This document shows positions 36,301-49,942 of a DNA stretch of 64,000 nucleotides, piece by piece (the first letter of the stretch is position 1; each line of letters begins with the position of its first letter). Below the pieces are notes generated by a model. That model did not search any database. It saw only the letters and a list, made by a program, of their open reading frames with translations, and was not told the origin of the DNA. The stretch is from the NCBI RefSeq assembly GCF_020921035.1, contig NC_063151.1, positions 32,680,934 to 32,744,933 on the forward strand, written 5' to 3'. The position numbers and the translations under genes were made by a program. This stretch comes from Rhodamnia argentea. Taxonomy: Eukaryota > Streptophyta > Magnoliopsida > Myrtales > Myrtaceae.

Positions 36301-37811
36301 TTTGCTTAGTTTGTCGTTCTTGCTCCGACGAATCTTCACTTGCAAGTGACACGAACAGAGGAATCAGAAACGCAGGGAGAGAGCCGTAATCGCAATGGCT
36401 GTACCAGAATTTTCCAAGACAGGGAACTACATATATAGATAGCGCTAGTCGGAAGCCCGTCTTAAACTGGGTACTACCAAACTCTCCTTTCTAGAGAGAG
36501 AGAGAGAGAGAGAGAGTTGATGGCCTCTGTTGGTTATGGAAGTCCAGAAGAGAGACCGACGATGTGGGCAGACTGAGTCCACGTCACCCATTTTCTTTTT
36601 GACCCGATTCGCAAGTTTCCGGATTGCTCCACCTTGCGTAAACCACTGTCAAATCGATGCTGTGACTCAGCATCGTATCTCATCCGACCAAATTAGCCGG
36701 GCGGCGGTCGCAGAGACACCGGAGGATGGACCGTGCGCGGCGGCGGCGGCGCCCGCGATCAGAATTGAGATTGGTTGTGTGCGCGCTAGTCATGACCAAA
36801 AGCAGAGACCGCATCTCGTAGAGCAGGTCGATTTACACCTTATTTTGAAAAAAAAAACTTAAACCAGCTTTCATTTATTTCACTAAAACCGAATAATTTC
36901 AAAAATATTTTTCTGAAAATATCATTTATATCACATAAAATTATTAGTCGATAAATAATGTTTTGATTATCGATAACAATCTACATCTAAATACTTTTAT
37001 AAACAATGAAAATATTATTGTTCGTTTATCTTTATAAGTGATATAAACGATCGTGTTAAAGAATATTTATTTTTTGCGAAATACCAAATCATATGCTTCA
37101 ATTTGATTCAAAATCATTTTGATTGGTGTCAATTCCATGGTTTAAAGTGTTCTTTCTCATCCTAAATCTTATATATAAGAAAGGGGCTCTTAATTGAGTG
37201 TTGTCGAGCCGATATAGTGTGGTACTCGAGCTTGACACGGGTTCATAGAATTGGCTTTGAAATAAGATTCTAGCATGAATTTCTTTTTCTCAGTTTCAAT
37301 TCAGCTAGAGCTCAAATTAGAGGGATTTGCAATTGAGCCGCCAATAAAAGGTGCACGTCTCTTGCCGCAGCAATTAGCAATTTTAAGAAAGTAACAAAAG
37401 ATCGATTAGAATCGCAAGAGTATCGAGGTTGAAAAAAATCCGAATAACTCAAATGACTAAATTCAAGATCAAGATACTCGAGTAATCATCCAATCGATGG
37501 TGAAGCTAAAAATATTTTCTAGCTACCTGACTCAATTCTATTCTTAACGATTAATTAATTTTTCGTCGAAAAGGGAAAAATGAAAATAATAGGATTGAAA
37601 ATTCCTTATAAAAAAGGAAAATATGAACGTCACTTCATTGCATGTGTAATTTCTCTATTCTTCCACCTCCTTATTTTAATTAATTTAATTCTTCTTGTTT
37701 TGTCCGCCGTGGATCTTCTCCGACCTCCTCCTCGAACCTACTAGAGAGCCTCGCCGGAGAAGGAGCGCGAGCAGAACGTCGAGGGGAAGCGAAGCCGAAG
37801 CGGGAGAGGCA
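36301..37811. other. Divergent intergenic region, DUF1475 / DEG1
   Basis: About 1.5 kb between two start codons facing away from each other. The DUF1475 side is GC-richer with a GA run at 36495-36514; the middle is AT-rich; 37700-37811 is the GC-rich 5' UTR of DEG1. No transposon ends were recognised. Confidence 0.5.
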
Positions 37812-40800
37812 ATGTCTGCTTCGCCCGATACTGATTCAGTCGACGCCCTTCGCTCCCAAATCGATTCTCTCCAGACGAGAGTCAACGTACTTCTCTCTCT
37901 CTCTCTTCTCGCGCCCGCCATTGGAAACGTTTCTTCCTCCTTCCCTTTCTGTCGAGAATTCGATCGCGATTATGTGGGAGTTTCGAATGCGTGTATGAGC
38001 TGTGCTTCCGAACGCCCACTGTGTTCGCTACGCTCCGTTCGTTTTCTTCACCCCGTCGCTGATTCGCCCGTCTTGCGTGCCTTTGGCGCTGCTCTTTGCA
38101 CGCACTAACTTTGTCGGTTTCGCGGCTTGCGCATTGCATTTCAGGAGCTGGAGGTGCAGAATGCGAGACTTTCTTCTCAACTGTCTAGATGTTGCTGTCA
38201 GAAGGTGAGCCAACTCGATTTTCCTTTAGTTGTTTTTTAAAGGATTTCACTGTCTTTGCAACTTTGTGATTGAATCTAAATATGTTAGAGTAGGCCCAAG
38301 CTGGTTTTGGTGTTAGGTCAAGCACGCGTTCGAGTTGAGGATGCGTTATTGTCGGTGATTTGAGTGAATGCGTGCATCTTTTGGTTGGCGCTTCTTTGTT
38401 ATTGGCTACGGCATATAGATGATAAGCAACTGTGATGTTCCGCGCTGAATCTGATGTACTTGAGGTTATTGCTTCATTTTTTGCAGATGGAAGATGAGGT
38501 TAGTTCTGCCGTAGATGGAGGCAGTGTGGTCGATGGAACTGGCAAATCAATGAACTTGGACAAGAAGACTAGGAAGAAAAAAGGTGTTACTGGGCAACTT
38601 TCTGAGCTTTAATTGCATGTTTAATCTGAACCATGACATCTTTGTATGTTTATTGCTCTTCAACTTCATTCCAGTTGAGGATTTTTCAGATGAGGTCAGT
38701 CAGGTTTCAGGAACAGGAGGAGTGGTTTAAGTTCAAAAGCCAACAATAATTAAGTGGCCTCGAGAGGTTATAGGATACTGTAGTGCTGAAATTTCTTGGA
38801 GTTGCATAATGTTCTGTGCTAGTTTTGACTCCAAACAGTCTAAAGAAAAACAAGCAACCCTAAGCATTAAAACTAGACATAATCAAAGCAGCAATGATGT
38901 CAATAGTTTCTGATTCTAAATTTTACAGGGTGGGTTCGAGTGAGTTATTTCTAACAACCATGTTTCCATAGACATGTGCATGTTGTTTGGCTGAAGTTCT
39001 TTCAATGTGCAGCCATATTAAAGTGAATGTTGCGATACCTCTTGATACAGATTTCAAAACAGGAATTCTCGAACACCATCCAAGGAGATACGTTGCTCTA
39101 AGATTGATGTATTTTGGGCAAAGGTACAGATTGTGGCCATTGTACTGTTTGTCGTACAATGTAACTGTTACATCATAAATACGATTTTAATCCAGTGCCG
39201 CATAATATCAGTTTCTTGGTCTTGATTTTGTCTGTTCTTAAGTTGCACCATGGAATATAGAATTCTCTGGAAATTGTGAAAGTTTAGCTGTTTAATAAGT
39301 TGAAGAAATTTCTGCTATGGAAGCATTCGTGTTCCAAAAAATTGAAATGCTAGGGTGTCGCTGTAGAAATCACTTAAGTTGCAGCATCCATCGCAAGTAA
39401 ATGTGTAGTGGATGTGATTCGTGAAATATGCAATTGAATTGCTGTTACATTGCATGGCAAGTCTGACTAATTTCCTAGACCAATGAAAGTCTGGATGTGT
39501 TGTGCCTTAGGCCGTTGAATGTAGTCTTTTCTTTGGCACAATGAAATCGCTTCACTTATGCTTTATTTTACAGGTTTTATGGTTTTGCCTCTGAAGCACA
39601 ATTTGATCCAACTGTCGAGGTCCGCCCCTAGATTCCATTTTCTCCTCAAAATTTCTGTTTATTTTCAGCATTGGGCCTAATGGAAATTTGTGCTATGAAA
39701 AGGGGTTCTCCTTCTTTGCAAGATGTTAACTTATGTTTTGAGTAAGGACACATATCTTTAGTTACACTAGTAGATCAGTTTGTTTTATGTGCACGAAGTC
39801 GCTGAGTTTCTTCTTATTATCAAAGATACACAGAAAAGAGCTTTTTAATATTGTGCAATGTGAATGTTTGAATCATGGATGCTATCGATTTAAAATCTGG
39901 AAATTTTCTGTGTTGGCATTCTTGATGGACACACGATCCATTTTTATCAGTATCCCGTCATACTGATTTTGGTATCATGCAGTCTGAAATTTTTAAAGCT
40001 CTTGAGAAGACAAAGCTTTTAGTTGGTGACAAGAAAAAGTCGCAGTACTCCAGATGTGGCAGAACAGACAAAGGAGTTTCATCTTTCGGGCAAGTAAGTT
40101 CATAAAAAAATTTCTACCCTGCTTCTAAGTTCTTGATAGATCAGTAGATTGTTATTTTGTTTACAGGCGCTAGATTGGAATTTATCTTTTTCCTTCATTT
40201 TTTCTATGCAATCACCATTTCCTTGCAAAGAGAATGTGAGTCTTTGTTTCAACTTGTATCAAAATGCTAAGCATTTTCTTGCAAAAACACGAGTCACCTT
40301 ATATTTTATTGAAAAGCACATTCTCATTTGTATTTTTGAATTTTGGATTATTTCTTAAACTTGGAAAAAACAGATGACAAGGCTCCTCAGAAACAAGTTT
40401 TTTAAGGGCTTCCGGAAAAAGATGGTTAACTGCTGCATGTTTACTACTTAGTACTTACAACTACTAAAATGCAATTATGGCATAAGTAGGGGACAACGGC
40501 AATTATCAGAGTTTTTCCCCATAAGAACCATATCTTTCCGTTCCCGTGATAGATGTGATTACTGCGAATATTCCTGATGATATTCCTTTTACGAGTGCTT
40601 TTGTGATTATCATCTTACTGGATAAGAATCAGTTAGGAGCATATGTGAAGCTCGATTTTCTCAAGGAATTTGAGATTGGGTGTTAATTCAGTCATAGAAT
40701 ATTGTAATCGGAGTGCAAGTTCTGAAGTAAACAGGTTTAGAGAAGCAATGATGTGAATTGGAGATGAGAAAGTAGCAAAGAGCGAGCATTCTGATTGCTG

Positions 40801-43800
40801 GGAGTCTTCTTGCAAGATGATTGAGAGGTTGACAGAGATGCCACCACAAGATACAAGAAGGATGTATGACGTGGACAAGTGTCTCTTATAAACTGTCATT
40901 TTACCTAGGATAATTATGTCTGCTGTTGGCTCTTTCTTTTATGATTCATGTGGATAAGTATCTCCTCAGGTTGCTTATTTTCTCAAGTACATCATAAGTA
41001 GGATATGATTTGCTTTCTGATGCAGGTCATTTCTCTGTTTCTACGATCAAACTTGCGACCTAAGAACACTGATGACGCAAACAGTTGGGAACTTTCTGTA
41101 GAGAGAGATGGTATGTTGTTTTTACTGAGTGACAGATCTTTAATTGTTTCGAGCTCTATTTTGTCACTATAAATTCTTTAAATTGCTTTTGAATGATAAA
41201 CTTGGAACTTCGCTGGAAACGTGTGACTCAATGTAATCGCTTCATACTTAAAAAGGAATTAATTGCTAAAATCTAGTGCATTTTGGGCATGGCTGATGTC
41301 CAAGCTGCATGTGGAAATAAACTGCTGGTACGGCAATAAAGCATGCATAAAATATACATATCGTATGCATACGTATGGACATCATACTGCTTTCCTCAAC
41401 AAAAGTGATTCATTTTGCAGGGTTATTCTTCAAGAGAGTGCATATATGTTGGGATTATGCAGTCATGCCAGTTTCTTACTTTATTTGATTTTCTGCAACA
41501 AATTATTTACAATGAAAAATGTATCATGTTTAATACGATGCTTACTTTCACTTATATGTCAGTCTTAGACGCGGAAATTGATTATGTGAGAGTGTTGAAT
41601 CGAATCTTACCCAAAGATATCCGAGTAACTGGCTGGTGTCCTGTTCCAATTGATTTTAGGGCAAGGTTGTTTTCCTTCTCATGGCGTACTTTATTTTGAT
41701 TCGATACGACAGGCTTTTACTGATGAAATGAGTTAGAGGTGCCTCCAATTTGTTGATTTTATAACGTAAGTCATTGCAGAAACTTGGGGTTTGCCTTTTC
41801 ACACGATTCTCTCTTCCTCAATATCTTGCAGGTTTAGCTGTATGAGCAGGGAGTACAAATATTTCTTTTGGAGAGATAATTTGGATATTAGGGTATCTCT
41901 TCATTTTTTTAGTTTATGACTTTCATAAACAAGTTTTTGCTGAGTTTCAAACAACAAATTTGTTAATGTGACTATTTCATTTCATTTGATAGAAGTCCTT
42001 TCTTTGTTATTATGCTAGGCAATGGAGAGTGCAGGCCAAAAGTTTGTTGGGGATCATGATTTCAGAAATTTTTGTAAGATGGATGCGTTTAATGTCCATA
42101 ACTACAGGCGTCATATAACATCCTTTGAACTTGCTTCTTGTGATAAGAGGTTGGTTCTGGTACATGTACATGCATTTTTTTTTTTTTTTAGATCATTGTA
42201 AGGAAAGAAGAGATGCATTTTTATTCCTTGTTTGGGGCAATGAAAGAGAAATCAAGGCGAAAAAACAGGCCCTTTCATGTTGGCCAGTTTCTCTCTTGTA
42301 CAAGTTATTGAATTAATAAGAACAATTTACTTTGCGTTGTCTTTTCTGATTTTAATAAACTTCCTTTTGTGCAGGTTAGAAAGTAATGAACTGTGGTGTT
42401 TCAAAATTAAGGGCAGTGCATTTTTGTGGCACCAAGTTCGTTGCATGGTCGCTGTGATGTTTATGGTTGGCCAAGGTCTTGAATCTCCTAATGTACGTAC
42501 TATTAAATACTTTACCATTCTGTGTCTTGTTTGCCATAAGTTGAACGTAGGAACTAGGTGAGAGATCTGATAACTCTAAGTTTGTTTGATTACTATGAGT
42601 TAAAGCGAAGGAAAGCGCGGTGCTATCAATATTGGACAAGACATGATGGGTAAAAGGCTTTCTATGAGAGGACATCGTGCGATCTGCATAACCATATAGT
42701 GACACAAATTAATCCTTTTTTTTAGTTAGTCAATTGTTTGGCATGTGGAAAATAAAGATGTGATGTTCAAATGCTGTGCTGACACAAGTTGGCAGGAGCA
42801 AGAAACATGCTTTTGCAAATTGTAGGCTCCAGAAAAAGAAAGCAAAATGCATTCCCTTGTATGTCACTTCTCATTATCAATTTTCTGTATCAAGCGCAGC
42901 CATGAGATTTTGGTTGCCGTCTTCATTCCTCATCCCAAAGAGCAGCAATGTCAACTCCGATTTTTTTTGGCTCTGGACTAGCATTTGAATTTAAAGACCA
43001 CGAAGTGTCTGATAATCATTAGCTTAAGGTAGCTCAGAACCGGTGGATCAATTGACATTACTTGATGTCTTTAATTATGGCACGAATTTGCAATGCATGC
43101 ACATGCTTGACTGTGTAAAAGCTGTAAAAGAGACATGGCTTACTAAATGTGAGAGCTAGAGTTCAGATCCAGCATACAAGACTCAAAACTTTGATGCCTT
43201 TTGGGTGAAGTAAGGCACATGAGAAAGAAAAAGGAGTGTTTTTGGTTTGAGAAATTGATTAGTTATACTGAAAGTTCTCCTATACATCTGAATGTAATTG
43301 CTTTGCATATGATAAGAGCATGACCTTCCTGGAAACTCTTCAGGTTGTCAGAAATTTGGAGCATTTACATTGGCAGAGTTGGCTGCAAAGCCGAATTACT
43401 TCATTGGCTGGTTAGGAGACTTAATATTTTGATTCTCGTGTCTATAGGTGATAGATGCCTTACTAGATACTGATGGGACACCGAGAAAGCCACAATACAC
43501 CATGGCTCCAGAAATGCCATTAATTCTTCAATCTTGTGAATTTCAAGGTGTCAGGTTTATCTGTTCCTCAGGTACTTGCCTCATTAAGTAGCATAATCTA
43601 TTCATCTTAGTTTATCGTTCGTGCTTTTGATAATGTCCTCTGGGTACAGCTCCCCATAGATTTTCTTTCTTTAAAAAAAAAAAAAAACGGTGATTTGCTT
43701 GAACTTTTATCCGTCGTTTGTGTTCCTTTTAGGTCATCTTAGTTCATTTGCTAGCTAGCATATTCTTTTTTCAAAATCTTATTGATGCTGATTATCTCAA

Positions 43801-44527
43801 AATAGATGCTCGGCAAGCATTACATGTGCACTTGGAGGAAGCCTATCAAACATACGAACTCCAAGCTGCAATGACTCATGAGGCTCTTCTGAGTTGCTTG
43901 CCTCAGGAACATGGTAGGAGGAAGTGATACTCTGATTTAACCACGTCAATATGATACTTTAATGTCTTTGCTATTTACAGTAATAAATACATCTTCAGGC
44001 TGCTCAGATCAGAGCTTATTAGGTACCCACCGAAAAAAGAAGGCAGCCTCACATATTTCTCTCATGTCTCGCCCAACTGAGCGTAAGTCCTCCTATACTG
44101 CTGAAGTTCATGTTGTTTTGCTCTTGAAATTATTGCATCATGCTCTGATGTGCAGTGCTATTTTATATTTGAATTCTATTACTTCCGGGAGAAAAAAAAA
44201 TCTTCATTGGGACTCTTGAACTAGGACAAACTAGGGTCATTGTGAACCTGGTCCCGCTTATGCTTATAGTTGCTTGCTTTATGGGACTTGCAATGTAGTT
44301 GGATTATCGTTGTAAACTTAAGCTCATTTTCCCCCATCAACTTCATTTGCCAGAGGGGGAGAGACGAGTGTATTGTTTCCTTGTCCTTTTCTTATTGTGG
44401 TGGGAAAACTATGTACGGCATTCTATTGATTCTTTACCCTTATTCTGCCACAGCATCTTATGAAGAGCGGCGTGCCAAATTGAACCTAAAAGTAGAAGCT
44501 TGTGAGCTTTCGGGCCAATCCATATAG
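37812..44527 (+). CDS. tRNA pseudouridine(38/39) synthase (DEG1/PUS3 type, TruA family)
   Basis: Converts U38/U39 in the tRNA anticodon stem to pseudouridine. Fifteen exons: 37812-37886, 38145-38204, 38487-38583, 39063-39123, 39574-39619, 39983-40093, 41026-41110, 41569-41665, 41832-41892, 42019-42149, 42375-42492, 43448-43571, 43806-43913, 43981-44082, 44454-44527; 449 aa, near the Arabidopsis length. Residues 1-45 form a coiled coil with regular Leu spacing. The catalytic Asp is in CGRTDKGVSS (Asp142). Other TruA blocks: RYVALRLMYFGQRFYGFA, DIRVTGWCPVPIDFRARFSC, REYKYFFW, DHDFRNFCKMD and GSAFLWHQVRCMVAVMF. Exon 8 may start six bases earlier, at 41563, which also keeps frame and adds two residues. 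The C-terminal 60 residues are variable. Intron 1 opens with CT repeats. It shares a divergent promoter region with DUF1475. Confidence 0.94.
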
Positions 44528-46388
44528 TCTGTCAAATGGGGATGCTTACTTTTGCTATTTGTGTGGTTCGTGTAACATTTTTGTGATCAAAATATTTGCT
44601 CTGGTGAAACAGCTATTTTCACTCGATTCTCCATCTAATTCTCCAGCTGATGTTTGTGTTGTAAAATGACTGGCGTTTGGTTATTCACTGGCCACTGTGA
44701 GTGTATCAGTAACTCACGATAGTAGAAAGGTGAAGGCTCGCCAAGACCTGATCTTGGAATACCTTACAAGCAAAAGTACCTAGGGATCTAAATTGCCGAT
44801 TTTGTAATCATGCTTTTGAACGGTAAGAGGTTATCTTGGCACTTTTCATTTATCAAATGCAACATACTGTTGATATTCTACTGGGCATGCGAGATTCTTT
44901 GCTTTCCAGGTTGATTGTCCGCTGCTATGAAGCTGTGATTTTCACTTAGAAAAACCTTCCTTTAATATGCATTGCAATCTGAAAGCTACCATAACCTTGA
45001 CTTTGCTTGGGTACGTACAATTTGGTGTACCCTAATCAATGAGAATGTCTTCAACCCACGATACCAATCAAAATAATGTCATCGATGCGCACGAAATGAC
45101 ATTAGCGTTATTCGAAAGACGTGGTACCGTGAAACTATTGGTGATTGAGAAATTTTTTGGTGCTTATCAATGACTTAGTGAGCATTAATATATCATAATC
45201 GCTTTCTCTGTCTCTGTCTCTGTCTCACTCTCTCTCGGAGAACAGAAACTATGATTTCGTCGGGCCTTTTTGCTTTTAAGTGGCCCCTTTCATCTCGCGT
45301 CATGGATGGCAGTAGTGAAAGTCCAGCGAGTCACATGGAGTGCAATCATCTGGATCGACAAAAGCCATGGTCCTGTCAGTTCGTAGGGTCCTGTCGGGCT
45401 CCTTATCAAAAGCGGCTCCCGAACTGCAGACTTTCCTTGTCCATATGAAGTGCATTCCACTCTACTCCTTGTTCTTTTCTTGGACAGTTTTTAGTTACGG
45501 GGTATGAAGTCCCGGAGCGCAATTTGGTGAGACTAGCTCTTAGCCTCTTACACACTAAATTAAAGCTTATAGAGCCCGGCACACCGATTTCGAAAGAGTA
45601 ATTTCACTTCTAGTCAGTGCTAATATCGAGGCTATGCACGACCTTTGCGCATGCCCGGCGAGGCGATTTGGTCCGAATCCACATCCCCAAGCTTTTAGCT
45701 TGACGGGGGATTTTTCTAGCTCAAGTCTCGTCCCTGCTCCTCATCCATATTAGTGGATGGTAACGACGGTTGAATTCACTGGGAGCTTTTACACTAAATT
45801 CGTCTCTAAAAAAGATTGTGAAGTATGTGAAATTGATTTCGACCAATCCCTTCTAATCCCCCGTGGGTCACGTACTTCCGTGTCGCATTCTTACACTCTC
45901 GTCTCTTCCCTCCGAATCTCCCCTCATGAGCGCAGGGTCGATACAGAAGAAACGAAACTGCAAAAACAAAGACAGGATTTTTCTGCACCAAACACTTGTC
46001 AAAATAAAACGGTAGAGAAATCTGAAAGTACAAAGGATGAAGTGAAGTTGACATTAAATTCCGCAGCTGTAGGCCTTTTGACTACCTAAATAATTCTATT
46101 TTCGAACTCGATTTGATCTCCCACCCAAATAATTGAACGTTTAATGCCCCCAAAAAAAGGCAACTGAAAACATAGAAATTTCAAACGTTGTCTGAGTCTG
46201 ACAATCCATGTTCGTAGAGAGAGGAGACAGAGAGAGAGAGAGAGGGTCGAATCAATCAGATGTTCCGGCGAGGGAAGCTCGGATCGAACAAGTAGTCGCA
46301 TCTCCTCTCTCTCTCTCTCTCTCTCTCTCTGCACTTTTCATTGCTTCGAGTTCGTCGAAAAAGAAGAAGAGAAGGAGGAGGAGAAGAA
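44528..46388. other. Intergenic, DEG1 3' side and CPB promoter/5' UTR
   Basis: AT-rich to about 45200, with a CT/CTGT run at 45199-45236. 45250-46089 has weak open frames that match no family. The CPB 5' UTR region has (GA)n at about 46219-46244 and (CT)n at 46307-46330, followed by a GA-rich leader just before the ATG. Confidence 0.45.
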
Positions 46389-46530
46389 ATGGAAGCGGCG
46401 TTGGGATTGATGAGAAGGATGCCCCCGAAGCACTCGGAGACCGCGCTCTCAGCGCTTCTCAGCCTCTTGCCTCACCGCTCCTCCGATCTTCTCTCCCAAG
46501 TCGATCAGCCTCTCCAGGTTCTTCGCTCGC

Positions 46531-46571
<41 letters not shown>

Positions 46572-49114
46572 CGAGAGACAATGCCGATGCAGAGTCTTTT
46601 CTTATCTTGCGCTTCGCATTTATCCCTTTCACCCGTCGGTTTTGGTGGCCGCCAGCCGATGTTTCTGATTCCGTCATGCTAGGGTTTCCCGGTTCCTTTG
46701 GTGTTCCTTCGGATTTTAGAGCCGATGCTGTTGTGTTTACCTTGACGTTGATTGACTCCATAAAATGTCGTTATTAGTCCCTCCATATCCTGGAAATAGA
46801 AGTCCAATGGGAGCGAAAGCTAAAATGGCAACGGCGGTGAACGTGAGAATAGACTGTTTGTGTTGGATAAGATGAGGTCCTAAGCGAGACGCCGATTTTG
46901 ATGTTGGATAGAACTAGATGAGTTTTGACACCGGATGAGACAAGATGATAGTCCAGGCAATGATACTGAAGAAGAACCAAAAATGAGGTCATTGTCGTTG
47001 ACGCATTACTGGGTAGCTTTGCAGAAAATTGCATGATGCTTTCGATCGATCCTGTCCTTTCTTCTTGTTTTTCATCTGCAGATCTTAGAACATGGTTTGT
47101 GTTGGCTCGACTCTACTGTTGATCTAAATTTGGTGACCTTGGGATTCCGAATTTCTGGGTCAAATGTGATCCCTGTATTGTAGAACTTGCAGCTGGAAAG
47201 AGGCAGGATTTATACTAGCCTACAATTTTTGCATTATCTACTGTTTAAAATAGCAAAAATATCTCACAAAAAAAAAAAAATAGCAAAAATATCGCTACAG
47301 AACTCACTCATGGAGCAAATGGCAGGTTTTGTGTGATATAGACTCTGGAAAGGAGTTTATTTTGTGTGAATACAACAGAGATGCCGACTCTTACAGGTGC
47401 GACTGTTAACTTTCTACTCTTGAAGTACTGCAGAACCTTAGTGTAATCTGATAGCTGCTTATAGTGTGCTGGTATTATTATAGGGGCTATCTGCATTGTA
47501 TTAGAAGTTTGCCAAGTTTTATGCTCCTTTTTGAATGTTGCTGTTTCTACTTTCAGCTTTGGGAAAACAAACGTGCATTTATTGCTTGTAGGTCAGATAT
47601 AGCGTAGTGATTACGTGACAATGACATTGTGTATTATAATTTCCTTTCTTCTCTAAGTTACCTTCTTTTACATTAAAAAAAAAAAAAGGGCAGAATAATC
47701 ATATTTTGGGCATGTGACACGGTAGGAATCAGTAATAACTTGGTAGAGTAAACAAATTGTTGGAACTTCATTGTGAGTCTTCAGTTTAGGATGTACTGTC
47801 ACTATCTATTTTGCTGTTGGTTATTGGTTTCTAGGTCTATAATGAATCTCCTCTTTTCTTACTGTGCTACCTACTATGTCCATGCAGGTCACCCTGGTCT
47901 AGTAAATACCATCCACCATTGGAAGATGGCACGCAGCCATCTTCAGAATTAAGGAAACTGGAGATCGAGGCGAATGACATCTTTGCAATATATCGTGACC
48001 AGTGAGGTCCTTTGCTTACCTCGTTCTCTATTTCGGTTATGAGGAAGAAACGGTATAATTGCCAATGAAAATACTAAGGAACAATCTAAGCATCTCAGAT
48101 GCCCTTGCCTGACCTCGTGCATGTTTGTATTTTATAACAAATGCCATTTTATATTCATAGATATCGCAATTTGATTAACCGGTGGATGCATAGGTACTAT
48201 GAAGGTGGCATTTCTTCGGTCTATATGTGGGAAGACGATAATGAAGGTTTTGTTGCCTGCTTTTTGATAAAGAAAGGTGAGGTTCTATTGTGCTAGATGG
48301 CTCATTTTATAGTGTACCAATTACTAATTCCTTCACATTCTATTTTCTCATCAAGATGGATCAAAGACGGCTCATGGAAGAAGGGGTTACCTGGAAGAAG
48401 GGGCATGGGATGCTATACATGTAATTGAGGTACAATCAGTTTAGCAGTTAGTTGTTCTTAGCCTCATCTTTTCACTGTTTCCTGCATCTCCTCTCTTTTT
48501 TTATTTGCTGTTGCCTTCAAGGGTTCCGTCACATTGCATCTTCGGTTTTGTGTATAGGTGGGTCCTGAAGAAGATGGGACAGCTCATTATTGTTTAACCA
48601 GCACTGTTATGCTCTCTCTCACTACGGATGATGAATCATCAGGCACATTCAGTTTGTCTGGGTCTATTAGAAGACAGGTAATTTGATTACATTGAACGTG
48701 GAGGATTTTAATTACCTGTTGACACAACTTTTAATAGATCCCCTATAATAGCTAAGTCGAAGAGGAAATGTCTTCCTCGATATTTTGGGAGATTCAAATA
48801 TAGCGTTGATAATACTAACTGAAGGTGATGTTTGCCTGAAACACATGAGAGTTACTGGGATGGAAAAGCATATGAGTGTCTAAATTCTTAGCAGAAAGCT
48901 TGACCCAGACAGGCCTTCCTATATATAGATACCAGTGTTGCCTGGACTTGGCACTTTAGGCCTAAGTACCCATTTCGATGCGACACAGATGTGTGCACGA
49001 AATTGAATGGGCTCTCTACTTTATTCTTTAGTAAAGTGGTTCTAATATGGATGGACTTTCAGCCAGCTTGACAAAGTTTGCAGTTAGGAAAACTATGCAC
49101 ATTGGGCCTTATTT

Positions 49115-49158
<44 letters not shown>

Positions 49159-49942
49159 ATTGGTTTTTAATTGTGTCATTTGGCGCGCGCGTGTGCGCAC
49201 CACTGCCTGATGGTTGCGTAATGTCTAGCAAATGATCTACGTAATTGTAAGCAGGATGTCTCTTGAAGTACTCTTTATGAGTTACTTCTTGCTGGTTTGC
49301 TATTATTGTTTCTTGAACCACAGTATAATCTTTTTGCGTACCCTGAGGGGAAGGTTCTCTTAGTTTTAGGGATAGCTAGCGAGCAAGTTCAGTTTTAGCA
49401 TCATTATGTCATTTAAAGCTTTGTTAGTCATGGAATTAATAAGGATCTAGTTTTAGCATCATTATGTTATTCAAGGCTTTGTTAATCATGCAACTAATTA
49501 GGATCTCATTTTGAAGCTATTATCTTGGGTTCTAGATATATTTGTTTACATCATGTGCATGTACAATTGAGTTTGCTTCATATGGAACTTTTCATGTTTT
49601 TTCGCCATGTAGATGAATATGGACCTCTCAATTGCTGAGGGCCATCTTTGTAACATGGGAAGGATGATAGAGGAAATGGAGGGTAAGCTGAGGAACTCGC
49701 TTGATCAGGTTTGGTGAATTCCATTGTTGCAATCTTCTCAATTTCTTTTTTTTGTTATTATTTTTTTGCCTTAGTGACTTGCATATATGCTTCGGCCATT
49801 TCTTGACCGGCATACCTAGAATCTCATACTATTTGTTGGCCTGTCACTTATAATGCAGGTCTATTTTGGAAAGACAAAAGAGATGGTCTGCACCTTGCGA
49901 CCACCAGCTGAAATAACGCAGATGAGAATGCCTGAGAGCTGA
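46389..49942 (+). CDS. CPB: F-actin-capping protein subunit beta
   Basis: The beta subunit pairs with alpha to cap actin-filament barbed ends and limit subunit exchange in the cytoplasm. Eight exons: 46389-46517, 47326-47396, 47888-48001, 48194-48276, 48356-48429, 48558-48677, 49613-49708, 49859-49942; 256 aa, the same as Arabidopsis CPB. Highly conserved blocks are obvious: [10 protein letters not shown] near residue 20, [30 protein letters not shown]-type ([10 protein letters not shown]), [54 protein letters not shown] and [17 protein letters not shown]. Every junction is GT..AG and in frame. Intron 1 starts with a (CT)n run 12 bases inside, and intron 6 has another plus a 58-bp tandem duplication. 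An ORF running through the repeat-laden 5' UTR in another frame is spurious. Confidence 0.96.
46532..46568 (+). repeat. (CT)n microsatellite after CPB intron 1 donor
   Basis: About 37 bases of CT, starting 15 bases after the exon 1 end at 46517. Two further GA/CT runs (46219-46244, 46307-46330) lie in the 5' UTR region. Confidence 0.92.
49117..49155 (+). repeat. (CT)n microsatellite in CPB intron 6
   Basis: About 38 bases of CT in the middle of the 935-bp intron 6, not next to a donor. Confidence 0.92.
49391..49506 (+). repeat. 58-bp tandem duplication in CPB intron 6
   Basis: Units 49391-49448 and 49449-49506 both begin AGTTTTAGCATCATTATGT and end AAGGATCT or TAGGATCT. They differ at roughly eight positions, so this is an old local duplication. 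Confidence 0.85.

Noticed and set aside
46208-46570. 120-codon frame covering the CPB start region
   Set aside because: Made of Arg/Glu/Ser/Leu runs read from GA and CT microsatellites; the true CPB frame is different.
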